Of a stretch of 64,000 bases of DNA, positions 9,024 through 16,691 are shown piece after piece. Position 1 is the first letter of the stretch. Each line of letters opens with the position of its first letter. A program made the position numbers and the translations under genes. The notes beneath the pieces are model-generated. The model ran no database searches. It had not been told where the DNA came from and saw only the letters and a list, made by a program, of their open reading frames with translations. Source of the stretch: OMSK01 sp902492995 (GTDB taxonomy: Bacteria > Bacillota_I > Bacilli_A > RF39 > UBA660); NCBI GenBank assembly GCA_902492995.1, contig CABUNR010000003.1:1-64000 (forward strand), read 5' to 3'.

Positions 9024-9467
9024 CTAATTATTCGACCATTTAATATCTTCACTAGATTTATGTAAATATCCTATTGATGGATATCCATCTTTTTCTTTTT
9101 CATTAATTAAATAAAATTGTATATCATAATATTTTAATTCATCTTCATCAAATAATTCTAATTTTTCTTTACAGTAATCTTTCATATCATCAAGTGATGT
9201 ATCTTCTTCTACTTTTATTATTATATTAATAAGTTTTCCTTTAATGTTTATTGAAACTGATTTTATTTTATCTCTTTTTTTAATTTCTTCTTCTAATTTA
9301 TTAATTTCTTTCTTTGAAAAACTTACCTTCTCTATTCCTTTTAATCTATTACCATATTCATTTCCTGATGGAAAAAATGCTTTCATTAGAAATAATCCAA
9401 CTATTAAAAATATTAAAATTATTGATATTGTAATAAAAATCCCCTTATTATTTTTTATAACATTCAT
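9024..9467 (-). CDS. unknown single-pass membrane protein
   Basis: The 147-residue protein has one membrane helix at about 10-30. A soluble domain of alternating strands and helices follows (about 50-135), rich in Lys and Glu. The start follows AAGGAG with normal spacing. I do not recognise a family. It is the first gene of a likely two-gene operon with the sensor/GGDEF protein, so a role in that signalling unit is possible but unproven. Confidence 0.6.
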   Translation of the reverse strand: MNVIKNNKGIFITISIILIFLIVGLFLMKAFFPSGNEYGNRLKGIEKVSFSKKEINKLEEEIKKRDKIKSVSINIKGKLINIIIKVEEDTSLDDMKDYCKEKLELFDEDELKYYDIQFYLINEKEKDGYPSIGYLHKSSEDIKWSNN

Positions 9468-9626
9468 AAATATTCTCCTTCTATATAATTATTATATTAC
9501 ATTTTTTTATTTTTTATATTATAGCATTATTCTTTAAATAATTAAATATATTTAATTAAAATAGTTACTATAAATAAGTAATTTTTAAATTTTTTTAATT
9601 TTTATTTATTTTTTTTTATAAAGTTA

Positions 9627-9654
9627 TTGACATAATATATTTTTTTGGTATAAT
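9627..9654 (+). promoter_or_regulatory. promoter of tRNA-Gly
   Basis: Consensus TTGACA (9627-9632) and TATAAT (9649-9654) are separated by 16 bp, with a TGG-extended -10. The -10 is 18 bp before the tRNA. Confidence 0.85.
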
Positions 9655-9672
9655 TATAAATGTCTACTTGAC

Positions 9673-9746
9673 GCGGATGTAGTTTAATGGTAGAACCTCA
9701 GCCTTCCAAGCTGACTACGGGAGTTCGATTCTCCTCATCCGCTCCA
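9673..9746 (+). tRNA. tRNA-Gly (anticodon TCC)
   Basis: The 74-nt cloverleaf has acceptor arm GCGGATG/CATCCGC, anticodon stem-loop CAGCC TTCCAAG CTG with TCC in the loop, a T-arm with TTCGATT, discriminator T and an encoded CCA. It has its own consensus promoter and terminator. It marks the left side of the accessory region, although its 3' end is not seen repeated further right. Confidence 0.95.
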
Positions 9747-9755
9747 TTTGAATTC

Positions 9756-9789
9756 AAAGTACGTCAGAAATGATGTACTTTTTATTTTT
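9756..9789 (+). terminator. terminator of tRNA-Gly
   Basis: AAAGTACGTCA (9756-9766) and TGATGTACTTT (9771-9781) form an 11-bp stem with one G-T pair and a GAAA loop, followed by a T-rich run. Confidence 0.85.
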
Positions 9790-9828
9790 CAAAGTGTTTT
9801 CTTTTGTAGAAAGGAGGCACTTTTTTCT

Positions 9829-10116
9829 ATGAAAATAAAATTATTACATGAATTAAATCCTAGTCAAAGAACATTAAAAACAATTAGTTCTACTCATCCA
9901 TATAAAATACAAATAACTAGTGGCAAAATTAATGTGCTTGAATCTACTAATATTGAAACTATTATTCCTATAAGATATTTATTATTCTATAGAACTAAAA
10001 TAATTGAATTTTATGAATATCCTGAAGACCTGGTTAAAGGAAATAATTTTATTAATCTTCAAACAAAACAAACATTTAATAAAAATGAATTAAAAACATA
10101 TATATCAAATTATTAA
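9829..10116 (+). CDS. unknown small protein upstream of the serine recombinase
   Basis: The product is 95 residues starting MKIKLLHELNPSQ. I chose the ATG at 9829 because AAGGAGG lies 11 nt upstream; the longer frame from 9748 runs through the tRNA terminator. The protein is basic, predicted mixed alpha/beta, with no membrane segment. I do not recognise a domain. Its place between the tRNA and the large serine recombinase suggests it belongs to the integrated element. A recombination accessory role is possible but only a guess. Confidence 0.6.
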   Translation: MKIKLLHELNPSQRTLKTISSTHPYKIQITSGKINVLESTNIETIIPIRYLLFYRTKIIEFYEYPEDLVKGNNFINLQTKQTFNKNELKTYISNY

Positions 10117-10212
10117 AATTCATTCCCTAAATAAGGAATTGACTTTAATAAAATTGAAGTCTATTATAAAAAACTAATAACAAGTCTTATTATTTAGAAA
10201 GTGAGGTTAAAT

Positions 10213-11976
10213 ATGAATAATAAAGTTGCTATATATGTAAGAGTATCAACTGATGAACAAAGAGATAACGGATATTCAATTGATTCACAACTTCGTATGT
10301 TAAAAGAATATGCTGATAAAAACAATTATAATATAGTTGGAATATATAATGATGCTGGATACTCTGGTAAAAACTTAATGCGACCTGAAATGCAAAGATT
10401 ATTAAAAGATATTGAAGATGGTAAAATAGATATTCTTTTAGCTATTAAAACTGATAGATTAACAAGAGATGGTTATGATGGATATTGGTTACTACATCAA
10501 TGCGATAAATATAATGTAAAAATTGAATTAACACTTGAACCATTTGATATATCTACTGCTAATGGAGAAATGATGTTTGGACTTAATTTAGCCTTTGGTC
10601 AAAGAGAAAGAAAGGAAATAAGTGCTAGAACTAAACGAGGACTAGAACAAATGGCTATTGAACATAAACACCCTAATAAACCACCATATGGCTATACTAG
10701 AGATCCAATAACTAAACATTTAGAAATAGAGCCTATTGAGGCTGAAGTTGTTAAAGATATATTTAATATGTCAGTTGATGGAATACCTTATAGACAAATA
10801 GCTGATAAAATGAGAAATGAAAATAGATATTTAAAACGAGGTAAATGGTCTGATTCTAGAGTGTGTAAAATACTAGATAACGAAATATATATTGGAACTT
10901 TTAGATTTGGTAAATATAATCGTAAAAAGAAAGAACAATTAGTAATTGAGAATTATTGTGAACCAATTATTAGTAAAGAAATATGGAATAAATCTAGAAA
11001 GCAAATAAAAAGAAATTGTCACGAAAACTATGGAAAACATACTCATATATTTTCTAATTTAGTAATATGCCCTCATTGTGGAAATACATTAAGTTCAACT
11101 TTTTCTCATAAGAAAACTAAAGATGGTTATCAAGACTATTATTTTCTAGTTTGTAAAAACAAAAAATGTGTTGGTAAAGGATTACATTATAGTTGTGATA
11201 GATTAGAAAGAACTTTATCCAAATTATTAAATGAATTAATAATCTATATGACTGAAAACCCAGAGAATATTATTAAACCTAAAATTGATACTAATAAAGA
11301 TTTTGAGAATATAGAAAAAGCAATTCAAAAATTAAAACAGCAAGAAGAAAAATTAGTTGAACTTTATTTATCAAGTAGTTTAGACGTAGAAACTATTAAT
11401 CGTAAAAATGAAATGATTAAAAATGAAATTACTGAACTTGAAACAAAGAAAAAAGAATTAAACTATGAAGAACCGCTAGACATCAAAATAGAATTAATCG
11501 ATTCTTTTAATAATACTAATTTAAACAATTATTTAATGAATAAAGAATTACCTATTTATCAAAAATGGTTAAAGTTAGATCCTGAAACTAAAAAATTAAT
11601 ATTACATAAATTTATTAGACAAATAGAAATAAGTCGAGATGAAGATTATTTTATAGATATAACAAACATTAAATTTGAGAAACAATATTTTAATAAAAAT
11701 GCAGATGAATTCTTAAATGATTTAATGTTATCATTAAGAGAAGATTATAAAGGATTTGAATATAAACAAATTAGAGATATGGATACATTACTAACTTTAT
11801 ATGAAAATTATAATTCAATTAGTGTAGAAGATTATTTAAATAATAATCATAATATTCATGATGACTTTAAAGAACAAATAAATAATCTAGTATCTAATCA
11901 AGGTGTATTAGTAGGAGCAATTATACTAGATAATAAGTTTGTTGATGAAGTCTTGTTTATCCCAAAAATGCCATAA
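10213..11976 (+). CDS. large serine recombinase (integrase/resolvase family)
   Basis: The protein is 587 residues from the ATG at 10213, which has GTGAGG just upstream; a GTG at 10201 is a weaker option. The N-terminal resolvase domain (about 1-150) has YVRVSTDEQ with nucleophile Ser12, followed by DRLTRDG and a conserved RERKEISARTKRGL helix. A recombinase domain follows (about 155-270). A zinc ribbon has CPHCG at its start and CKNKKC. A long coiled coil (about 355-420) precedes the C-terminal end. These enzymes integrate and excise phages or conjugative elements through short att sites. The protein looks intact. A dyad typical of att sites lies 34 bp beyond the stop. Confidence 0.93.
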   Translation: MNNKVAIYVRVSTDEQRDNGYSIDSQLRMLKEYADKNNYNIVGIYNDAGYSGKNLMRPEMQRLLKDIEDGKIDILLAIKTDRLTRDGYDGYWLLHQCDKYNVKIELTLEPFDISTANGEMMFGLNLAFGQRERKEISARTKRGLEQMAIEHKHPNKPPYGYTRDPITKHLEIEPIEAEVVKDIFNMSVDGIPYRQIADKMRNENRYLKRGKWSDSRVCKILDNEIYIGTFRFGKYNRKKKEQLVIENYCEPIISKEIWNKSRKQIKRNCHENYGKHTHIFSNLVICPHCGNTLSSTFSHKKTKDGYQDYYFLVCKNKKCVGKGLHYSCDRLERTLSKLLNELIIYMTENPENIIKPKIDTNKDFENIEKAIQKLKQQEEKLVELYLSSSLDVETINRKNEMIKNEITELETKKKELNYEEPLDIKIELIDSFNNTNLNNYLMNKELPIYQKWLKLDPETKKLILHKFIRQIEISRDEDYFIDITNIKFEKQYFNKNADEFLNDLMLSLREDYKGFEYKQIRDMDTLLTLYENYNSISVEDYLNNNHNIHDDFKEQINNLVSNQGVLVGAIILDNKFVDEVLFIPKMP

Positions 11977-11995
11977 TTATTATGGTATTTTTTTA
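11969..11995 (+). terminator. terminator of the serine recombinase gene
   Basis: TGCCATAA (11969-11976) and TTATGGTA (11980-11987) form an 8-bp stem with one G-T pair. A run of T follows; the stem includes the stop codon. Confidence 0.75.
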
Positions 11996-12009
11996 TCAGG
12001 ATAAGAAGA

Positions 12010-12063
12010 TGGTACCACAACATACATTTTACCTATATAAAATATATGTTTCCAGTGGTACCA
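12010..12063. other. candidate att site: imperfect 54-bp dyad next to the serine recombinase
   Basis: TGGTACCAC (12010-12018) and GTGGTACCA (12055-12063) are perfect inverted arms. Inside them ACATA (12020-12024) matches TATGT (12045-12049) and ATTTTA (12026-12031) matches TAAAAT (12038-12043). Large serine integrases use imperfectly symmetric sites of about 40-55 bp, usually right beside the integrase gene, so the position and size fit. The partner site is not visible in the window. The element lacks a T-run, so a terminator is less likely. A further short palindrome, GGGATAT/ATATCCC, lies at 12134-12149. Confidence 0.45.
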
Positions 12064-12190
12064 AACTTATTTTGCACTTGCAAAATTAATCCCAAAGTAA
12101 ATTTGTGACGTTTCTTTTACTTTATAAATACAAGGGATATGTATATCCCAAATTGATAAAAATAATAAAAATAGTGGGATGTATTGTTAC

Positions 12191-12216
12191 AAATAAAAAG
12201 TTGGATTTCCCAACTT
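12191..12216 (-). terminator. terminator of the deoxyribosyltransferase-like gene
   Basis: AAGTTGG (12198-12204) and CCAACTT (12210-12216) form a 7-bp stem with a T-run on the minus strand (12199-12191). Confidence 0.7.
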
Positions 12217-12520
12217 AATTTTTAATTAAATCACTATAATATATTATTTCTTTTCCAAGTTTTGTGGCATACTTTATTTCTAAACTTGTACTTTCTCCAA
12301 TGTAATTATTTACATTCATTACGAGTATAATATCAGATAACTCTATTCTCTTATAATGTTCTTCCTTTAATTTTTTTAATTGATTATCAGTTATATTTAA
12401 ATTATTAGATACAGGGTAAGTAGGTGTTAAAACACAATTACCATCTAATGCCATTTTTTCAGCCATTTCCATCATTTCTTTTTGAAATTTTAAACTTCCA
12501 CATATTGTTATTATCTTCAT
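12215..12520 (-). CDS. nucleoside 2-deoxyribosyltransferase-like small protein
   Basis: The product is 101 residues, starting MKIITICGSLKFQ. The ATG at 12520 sits 8 nt after GAGG; two upstream in-frame ATGs overlap the Shine-Dalgarno site. A nucleotide-binding GSLKF loop opens the protein. A conserved block SDIILVMNVNNYIGESTS, then EIKYATKLGKEIIYY, matches the short nucleoside 2-deoxyribosyltransferase-like proteins common on phages and islands. The enzymatic activity of this short subgroup is not established. It follows the ASCH gene by 25 bp on the same strand. Confidence 0.7.
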   Translation of the reverse strand: MKIITICGSLKFQKEMMEMAEKMALDGNCVLTPTYPVSNNLNITDNQLKKLKEEHYKRIELSDIILVMNVNNYIGESTSLEIKYATKLGKEIIYYSDLIKN

Positions 12521-12545
12521 TATCATCACCTCATTAAAAACTATG

Positions 12546-12926
12546 TTAATAATTCCATATTCCTAATTTACCTTTTGCTGGTATTGGCTCATCTAATACT
12601 TCTAATACTTTTAATTTCCATGCATATCTTCCTTCAGAATATAATCCATAATCATATTCTGAAGTTTCTTTATTAATATATTTAATAAATTCATCAGTCA
12701 TGGGAATACAATCTACTAACTCACATTTGCATAATATAAAACCAGGTTTAATTTCAGATTTTAAATATTTATTTGCACTTTCTACTCTTTCTGATTTACT
12801 TAATGATAAGCTAGCATGAATATATATTTCACCTCTATAATTTGTTTTCCAACTTCTAGTTTCATATATTTTTACACCATCTTTTATTAATGTAGCAAAT
12901 GGTTCTTTAATTGATAACACCTTCAT
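12546..12926 (-). CDS. ASCH domain protein
   Basis: The product is 126 residues, starting MKVLSIKEPFATLI. The fold is the PUA-like ASCH domain: KEPFATLIKDGVKIYETRSW at the start, RGEIYIHAS, and a C-terminal YAWKLKVLEVLDEPIPAKGKLGIW block. ASCH proteins bind RNA or modified nucleosides; a few are nucleases or amidohydrolases. The ATG at 12926 is preferred over a GTG and ATG just upstream because of spacing from AGGAT. It is probably co-transcribed with the deoxyribosyltransferase-like gene downstream. Confidence 0.82.
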   Translation of the reverse strand: MKVLSIKEPFATLIKDGVKIYETRSWKTNYRGEIYIHASLSLSKSERVESANKYLKSEIKPGFILCKCELVDCIPMTDEFIKYINKETSEYDYGLYSEGRYAWKLKVLEVLDEPIPAKGKLGIWNY

Positions 12927-12956
12927 TAGCATCACATCCTATAACCATTATACACC

Positions 12957-13010
12957 AAAAAAAGAGAATTTTATTATAATTCTCTTATCGTAATATCTTA
13001 ATATTACGAG
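12957..13010 (-). terminator. tandem stem-loops ending the 15032-13019 operon
   Basis: Just after the 30-residue gene, a 9-bp hairpin (12989-13009, arms CGTAATAT/ATATTACG) is followed by a second hairpin AAGAGAATT/AATTCTCTT (12962-12986). A minus-strand run of seven T (12963-12957) makes the second a strong terminator. Confidence 0.8.
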
Positions 13011-13018
13011 CAAAATAA

Positions 13019-13111
13019 TTATCTTGTTAAAAACAATATTATATAAAAGATAACAACTATTGCTACTACAGCAATTATTACTTTTTTAATTATATCTTTA
13101 AATTTTTCCAT
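13019..13111 (-). CDS. 30-residue single-pass membrane protein
   Basis: A short frame encodes MEKFKDIIKK followed by a hydrophobic helix rich in Ile and Val, ending FLTR. AAGGAG lies 11 nt before the ATG. It sits 15 bp after the DUF4230 gene and just before the operon terminator, which supports it as a real gene. The charged amphipathic start plus one helix resembles small membrane regulators or type I-toxin-like peptides. No family is recognised. Confidence 0.6.
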   Translation of the reverse strand: MEKFKDIIKKVIIAVVAIVVIFYIILFLTR

Positions 13112-13126
13112 ACTATATTTTACTCC

Positions 13127-13786
13127 TTATTTTTCTTTCCATATTATATCTATATCTTTGTCTTTAGCTTTTACCATTTGTTCTATAATCGTTTTAGCAT
13201 TTTTATCAGCCTTTTCTAACAATCCAGCTTCTAGTGCTTTTTCTTTACCTTTTTCTACTACAGCGTCTTCTAAATCATGTCTTTCTTTAGAATTAATATT
13301 TGTAAACCAACTTTCATCATCTAAATATGAATTAAAAGTATTAGGAACTTGATAGTATTTATATATTTTTGCTTTTGGAAGCGTAATAGTTACTGTTTTT
13401 CCATCTTCTGAAATATCTTGCTCTATCTCTTTGAAATTTAATCCAGCTGTCACTTCAACATCAAGACTAAATATTATTCTGCTTTCAGTAAATGGTACTG
13501 ATATTTTATTAAATATTTTTCTATCTTTTGTACTATCTTCTAATATCCTACCATACCATTCTTGTGTAACTAGCTCACCAACATCTTTAAATCCAAAATC
13601 AATTATTGTTTCTCTATGATTCATACTTTTAGAATATTTAAATCCTAAAAAGGCAATAAAAAGCAAGATTATACATATTGTTATAATCATTATTGTTTTA
13701 GGAATTTTAATTCTTTCTTTAACTTTTTTCTTCTCTTTTGTTTTTTCTTTTGAATCTTTTTCTACTAGTTTTTTTTCTTCTTCCAT
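13127..13786 (-). CDS. DUF4230 membrane-anchored protein
   Basis: The 219-residue protein has a Lys/Glu-rich cytoplasmic start (1-30), one membrane helix (about 31-50) and an extracellular DUF4230-type domain. The domain has strands FTESRIIFSLDVEVTAGLNF and VTITLPKAKI, followed by a helical ERHDLEDAVVEKGKEKALEAG block. The function of the family is unknown. It is the third gene of a likely four-gene operon running from 15032 to 13019. Confidence 0.75.
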   Translation of the reverse strand: MEEEKKLVEKDSKEKTKEKKKVKERIKIPKTIMIITICIILLFIAFLGFKYSKSMNHRETIIDFGFKDVGELVTQEWYGRILEDSTKDRKIFNKISVPFTESRIIFSLDVEVTAGLNFKEIEQDISEDGKTVTITLPKAKIYKYYQVPNTFNSYLDDESWFTNINSKERHDLEDAVVEKGKEKALEAGLLEKADKNAKTIIEQMVKAKDKDIDIIWKEK

Positions 13787-13804
13787 ATTACTACTCCTTT
13801 TTAA

Positions 13805-14023
13805 TTATAATTTACCTTTTTTACCTCTTGTTGCTATAAATATTACTATACCTGCTACTGTGCCAACTCCAGTTCCAATTCCTGCTAATATTCCTTTAGT
13901 TTTTTTTGCCTGTTTTCCAAGACAGTTTTCACATTTAGAAGCACCTTTTTTTATTTCACTTTTTGATAAAGGTTTACCACACTTAATACATTTTTCATAT
14001 TCTTTTTTATTTTTCTTGAACAT
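13805..14023 (-). CDS. small zinc-ribbon protein with glycine-zipper helix
   Basis: The product is 72 residues, starting MFKKNKKEYEKC. Two CxxC pairs (CIKCGK and CENCLG) form a zinc ribbon at about 11-31. It is followed by a Gly-rich membrane-active helix (GILAGIGTGVGTVAGIVIF). GGAGGAG lies 8 nt before the ATG at 14023; the longer frame from 14059 has no such site. It overlaps the 3' end of the upstream gene by 17 bp, which suggests translational coupling. Function unknown. Confidence 0.7.
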   Translation of the reverse strand: MFKKNKKEYEKCIKCGKPLSKSEIKKGASKCENCLGKQAKKTKGILAGIGTGVGTVAGIVIFIATRGKKGKL

Positions 14024-15032
14024 TATTAAACTCCTCCAAATATAAATCTTTTCTTTCACTATTTAATAGTTTAACCTTTTTAGATATATCAGGTAATTTT
14101 GTACTCCAATACTTTTTTGGCGATGGATTAAGACTATCTAATCTTTCCAAAAAATCTTTATCAGATATGTACACTTTATCTAAATATCCACCATAATAAT
14201 CTAAAGCAATATTAGCTGCATTCTGCTCTCCTAATTCTTGATAGGATATAGCTTCTGTTAGAGATACCATATTTAAAGCATTCATACTTTCTCTTAGTTC
14301 CGTTATTTTTCTATCTTTTTCTTGTTCTTTTGCTCCATTTAAAAACTTGCCCCAAAAATCAGTTGGTTGTTTTTTCAAAAATTCTACTGTTTCTATTTGA
14401 CTTAACATTAATTTATTTCTGCTATCTTCTGCAGAAGCAGTTAGATTCAATAAAGCCAATTGACGAATTTGAGGATTCTCTATTGCCATTGCTTGCAATA
14501 ATTTTTGTTTGCAACTATATGCAATTGCTAACCTATCATTCTCTTGTCCTTTTCTAACTTCTTCTACAGCAAGCTGAACATATTGAATATCTTGAGCTAT
14601 TTGTGCCATTTGTGTTTGAGCACTAAGATTAGAAACAGCTGTATTTAATTCAGGTGTCAATTTTATTTTTTCTAAATTAACATTTGAAATAATTTTTTTG
14701 GTTTTAGGATCAATTAAACTAGCTATCAAGTCTCCTTTTTTCGAAGACATCAATTCAATTGTTCCTTTAGCAAGTTTCGCTTTTTGCTCATTTGTAAGAA
14801 CAGCTTGAAATATATCATTTGGAACAGCAGCACTAATTGTATCAATAAATGCAGGCGAAGAACGCAATAAACTTTTTATCTTGCTAGAATTATCTTTTAT
14901 ATTTTTTATAATTGGTGACAAAAAATCGTTTGGTTTATAATAATATTTATTATTAATTTTATAGTATTTTTCTCCATCAATGATTAAATCAACATCTTTA
15001 TCATCGATTCTAATTGTATCGGAATTGTCCAT
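14007..15032 (-). CDS. unknown 341-residue protein heading a four-gene operon
   Basis: A short Tyr/Lys-rich N-terminal part (about 1-40, possibly beta) is followed by a long, mostly helical region with a conserved-looking core at about 135-235 (repeated Gln, Arg and Leu, RKGQENDRLAIAYSCKQ). A C-terminal helical part follows. There is no signal peptide or membrane helix. I recall similar unassigned proteins on Firmicute islands but cannot name a family. It starts after GAGAGGAG. An inverted repeat in the leader (15050-15080) lies immediately upstream of the ribosome site and may regulate the operon. Confidence 0.65.
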   Translation of the reverse strand: MDNSDTIRIDDKDVDLIIDGEKYYKINNKYYYKPNDFLSPIIKNIKDNSSKIKSLLRSSPAFIDTISAAVPNDIFQAVLTNEQKAKLAKGTIELMSSKKGDLIASLIDPKTKKIISNVNLEKIKLTPELNTAVSNLSAQTQMAQIAQDIQYVQLAVEEVRKGQENDRLAIAYSCKQKLLQAMAIENPQIRQLALLNLTASAEDSRNKLMLSQIETVEFLKKQPTDFWGKFLNGAKEQEKDRKITELRESMNALNMVSLTEAISYQELGEQNAANIALDYYGGYLDKVYISDKDFLERLDSLNPSPKKYWSTKLPDISKKVKLLNSERKDLYLEEFNNVQEK

Positions 15033-15049
15033 TTATATCTCCTCTCATA

Positions 15050-15080
15050 AGATAAAATGTATTTCACGCGAATTTTATCT
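15050..15080 (-). promoter_or_regulatory. perfect 9-bp stem-loop in the operon leader
   Basis: AGATAAAAT (15050-15058) and ATTTTATCT (15072-15080) pair across a 13-nt loop, a few bases before the ribosome-binding site of the 15032 gene. It may be an operator or a translational control hairpin; there is no T-run. Confidence 0.45.
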
Positions 15081-15206
15081 ACATATCAATTATATCATAA
15101 ATTTATACTATTTTTTCAGCAATTTAAATCATCGCAATATTACTATTTTCCGATTTTCTTAATTTTAAAGATTTTTATAGGTATTTTATTTTTTAAAAAA
15201 TTGTTG

Positions 15207-15327
15207 TATAATTAATTTATCAAAAGAAAATATTTTGACTTACTTTGAACTTTAATCGCTCCATTGAGGAATCTGTTCGGAAAATCCGAACTTACATATA
15301 TGAATCATTCGAAAGAATGATTTTTTT
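15207..15327 (+). ncRNA. candidate small RNA or leader with terminator
   Basis: A -10-like TATAAT at 15207-15212 is followed by about 90 nt without an ORF. That stretch contains a perfect hairpin GTTCGGA/TCCGAAC (15275-15291) and then a strong terminator AATCATTC/GAATGATT with seven T (15303-15327). The -35 is poor. The transcript would end 43 nt before the small gene at 15370. It could be an independent sRNA or an attenuated leader of that gene. No known family is recognised. Confidence 0.4.
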
Positions 15328-15342
15328 GTGTTTATAAATCAT

Positions 15343-15364
15343 CCATCCAAAAAAGAAAGGATGG
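15343..15364 (+). promoter_or_regulatory. hairpin covering the ribosome-binding site of the 47-residue gene
   Basis: CCATCC (15343-15348) is complementary to GGATGG (15359-15364), the only Shine-Dalgarno-like sequence before the ATG at 15370. Pairing would hide the ribosome site. Confidence 0.4.
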
Positions 15365-15369
15365 TGTTT

Positions 15370-15513
15370 ATGATTAATATTATCAAGCAAGAAATACCTA
15401 TTGATGAATCACTTTATAAACATATGAAAGAATTAGAAAGTGAACTTCTAAATAATAGAAAACTAAATAGTAATAAAGAATTAGAGATTAAAAAAGATGA
15501 TATAGAGTATTAA
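15370..15513 (+). CDS. 47-residue acidic/basic helical protein, unknown
   Basis: The product starts MINIIKQEIPIDESL and is mostly charged helix, without a membrane segment. I chose the ATG at 15370 because AAAGGATGG precedes it by about 6 nt; the frame from 15328 starts inside the upstream terminator. It converges on the thrS relic and their 3' ends are close. It is small enough to be an antitoxin-like protein, but no partner toxin is next to it and no family is recognised. Confidence 0.5.
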   Translation: MINIIKQEIPIDESLYKHMKELESELLNNRKLNSNKELEIKKDDIEY

Positions 15514-15530
15514 TTTTTCTCAATATCATC
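15491..15530 (-). terminator. terminator of the thrS relic
   Basis: A 12-bp stem (15496-15507 with 15519-15530, one A-A mismatch) is followed on the minus strand by five T. It overlaps the 3' end of the convergent 47-residue gene. Confidence 0.65.
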
Positions 15531-15536
15531 TTAAAC

Positions 15537-16371
15537 TTATCTCTTTTTAATTTCTTTCTTAATAAACTTTACAAATTCTTCAATATGCATAGAATAAATA
15601 TCTTCACTACCATACTTACGATAACTAATAATATTATTATCTCACTCATTATCTCCAATAATTAAAGTATATTGATTTTTCATAATATTACTTTGCCTTA
15701 TTTTTTTACCCATATTTTCTTTTGAGTCATCATAACTAACTCTAATCTCTTCATTGTTTAATATTTCAAATATTTTATGGCAATATTCATCATGATATTT
15801 CATGTTAACAGGTATTATATTAACTTGAACAGGAGATAACCAAATAGGAAGTACACCTTTAAATTGTTCTAGCAATAATACTAAAAATCTTTCATAATAA
15901 CCAAGAACTGCTCTATGTACCATTACAGGAGTTTGTTTTTCTCCATTTTCATCAATGTAAAATAATCCAAATCTTTTAGTAGTAACATTTAGCTTCATTT
16001 AAAAATTGATTATATTTATCTAGTTCTTCTTTGTTTTCAAAACATTTTCCAACTATTCTTGTAATCATTTCATTACTAGCATTTCCTTCATAATAAGCGC
16101 CACTAATTCTCAAAAGTTTTACATAAGTTCCATTATCTAGTTTTCTAATTTCATTTTCTAGAGAATCAAAATCATTCTCACTTACTTGTTCATCAATTTT
16201 AAATTCATAATAAAACTCATTTTCATTAATATATAGCTAATATTGTTATATTTTTTTTGAATTACTTGCTTTAATAATTCAACACCTTTTTCATTTAACA
16301 TTTTTATTTCCTTCTTTCTTTTAATAACTTTTTGATTGGGAATATATCGTATCACTTTCCGTTTCCGTCAT
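15537..16371 (-). pseudogene. thrS: decayed threonyl-tRNA synthetase (internal deletion, frameshifts, in-frame stop)
   Basis: The 3' part (15642-15998) encodes an uninterrupted ThrRS C-terminal segment: ENGEKQTPVMVHRAVLG, then the anticodon-binding domain with PVQVNIIPVN. An in-frame TGA interrupts it after IGDNE; the frame continues DNNIISYRKYGSED and ends at 15537. The 5' part (about 16000-16310) encodes, in another frame, an editing-domain-like segment (RISGAYYEGNASNEMITRI and LDKYNQFLNEAK). Between the two, most of the class II catalytic domain, about 200 or more residues, is missing. It cannot encode a working enzyme. A functional thrS must lie elsewhere. The upstream leader and T-box are better preserved than the gene. 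Confidence 0.9.
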
Positions 16372-16390
16372 TTTTACCATCTCCTTTAAA

Positions 16391-16610
16391 AAATAAAAAG
16401 GATGATACCATATTAGGAGTCTAAAAAGACGGTACCATCCTTACTTTTACTTAATTCATTTTAACCGAACTTATCGGGCAATCAGTTTCCTGTGCAACAT
16501 AATAGGTAGTAATTATTAAGTTTATTTGTTATTTTACACCAACCAATAACTCTCTTTAAAATAATTTCTTGATAATCTTGTCCTATATCATAGTATTTAT
16601 TATTTTATGT
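16391..16610 (-). promoter_or_regulatory. T-box riboswitch (threonine type) upstream of the thrS relic
   Basis: On the minus strand a Stem I region carries AGAGAG, then the GGTTGGTG block (about 16560-16535). A specifier region has ACTACC (16510-16505, both Thr codons). The T-box core AAGGATGGTACCGTC lies at 16442-16428. Its terminator pairs AAGGATGGTACC (16442-16431) with GGTATCATCCTT (16409-16398), followed by T-runs. T-boxes sense uncharged tRNA and allow readthrough when it accumulates. The Thr assignment comes from the specifier triplets and the downstream thrS remnant; I did not fold the RNA. Confidence 0.82.
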
Positions 16611-16618
16611 TTATTTTC

Positions 16619-16658
16619 AGAAAAATTAAAAGTCTATCACCTGATTGTAATAGACTTT
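16619..16658 (-). terminator. attenuator-type terminator after the Thr-rich leader peptide
   Basis: AAAGTCTAT (16658-16650) pairs with ATAGACTTT (16637-16629) around a 12-nt loop, then TTTTAATTTTT follows. It starts 33 nt after the leader-peptide stop, the position expected for a transcription attenuator. Confidence 0.7.
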
Positions 16659-16691
16659 GCATAAACAATATAATTTATATATTTCTTTATA

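Noticed and set aside
12010..12063. T-box-like GTGGTACC motif
   Set aside because: The dyad has no T-run, no AGAGAG or specifier region, and no synthetase gene; an att site fits better.
12134..12149. GGGATAT/ATATCCC palindrome
   Set aside because: Too short and without context to call an operator or att site by itself.
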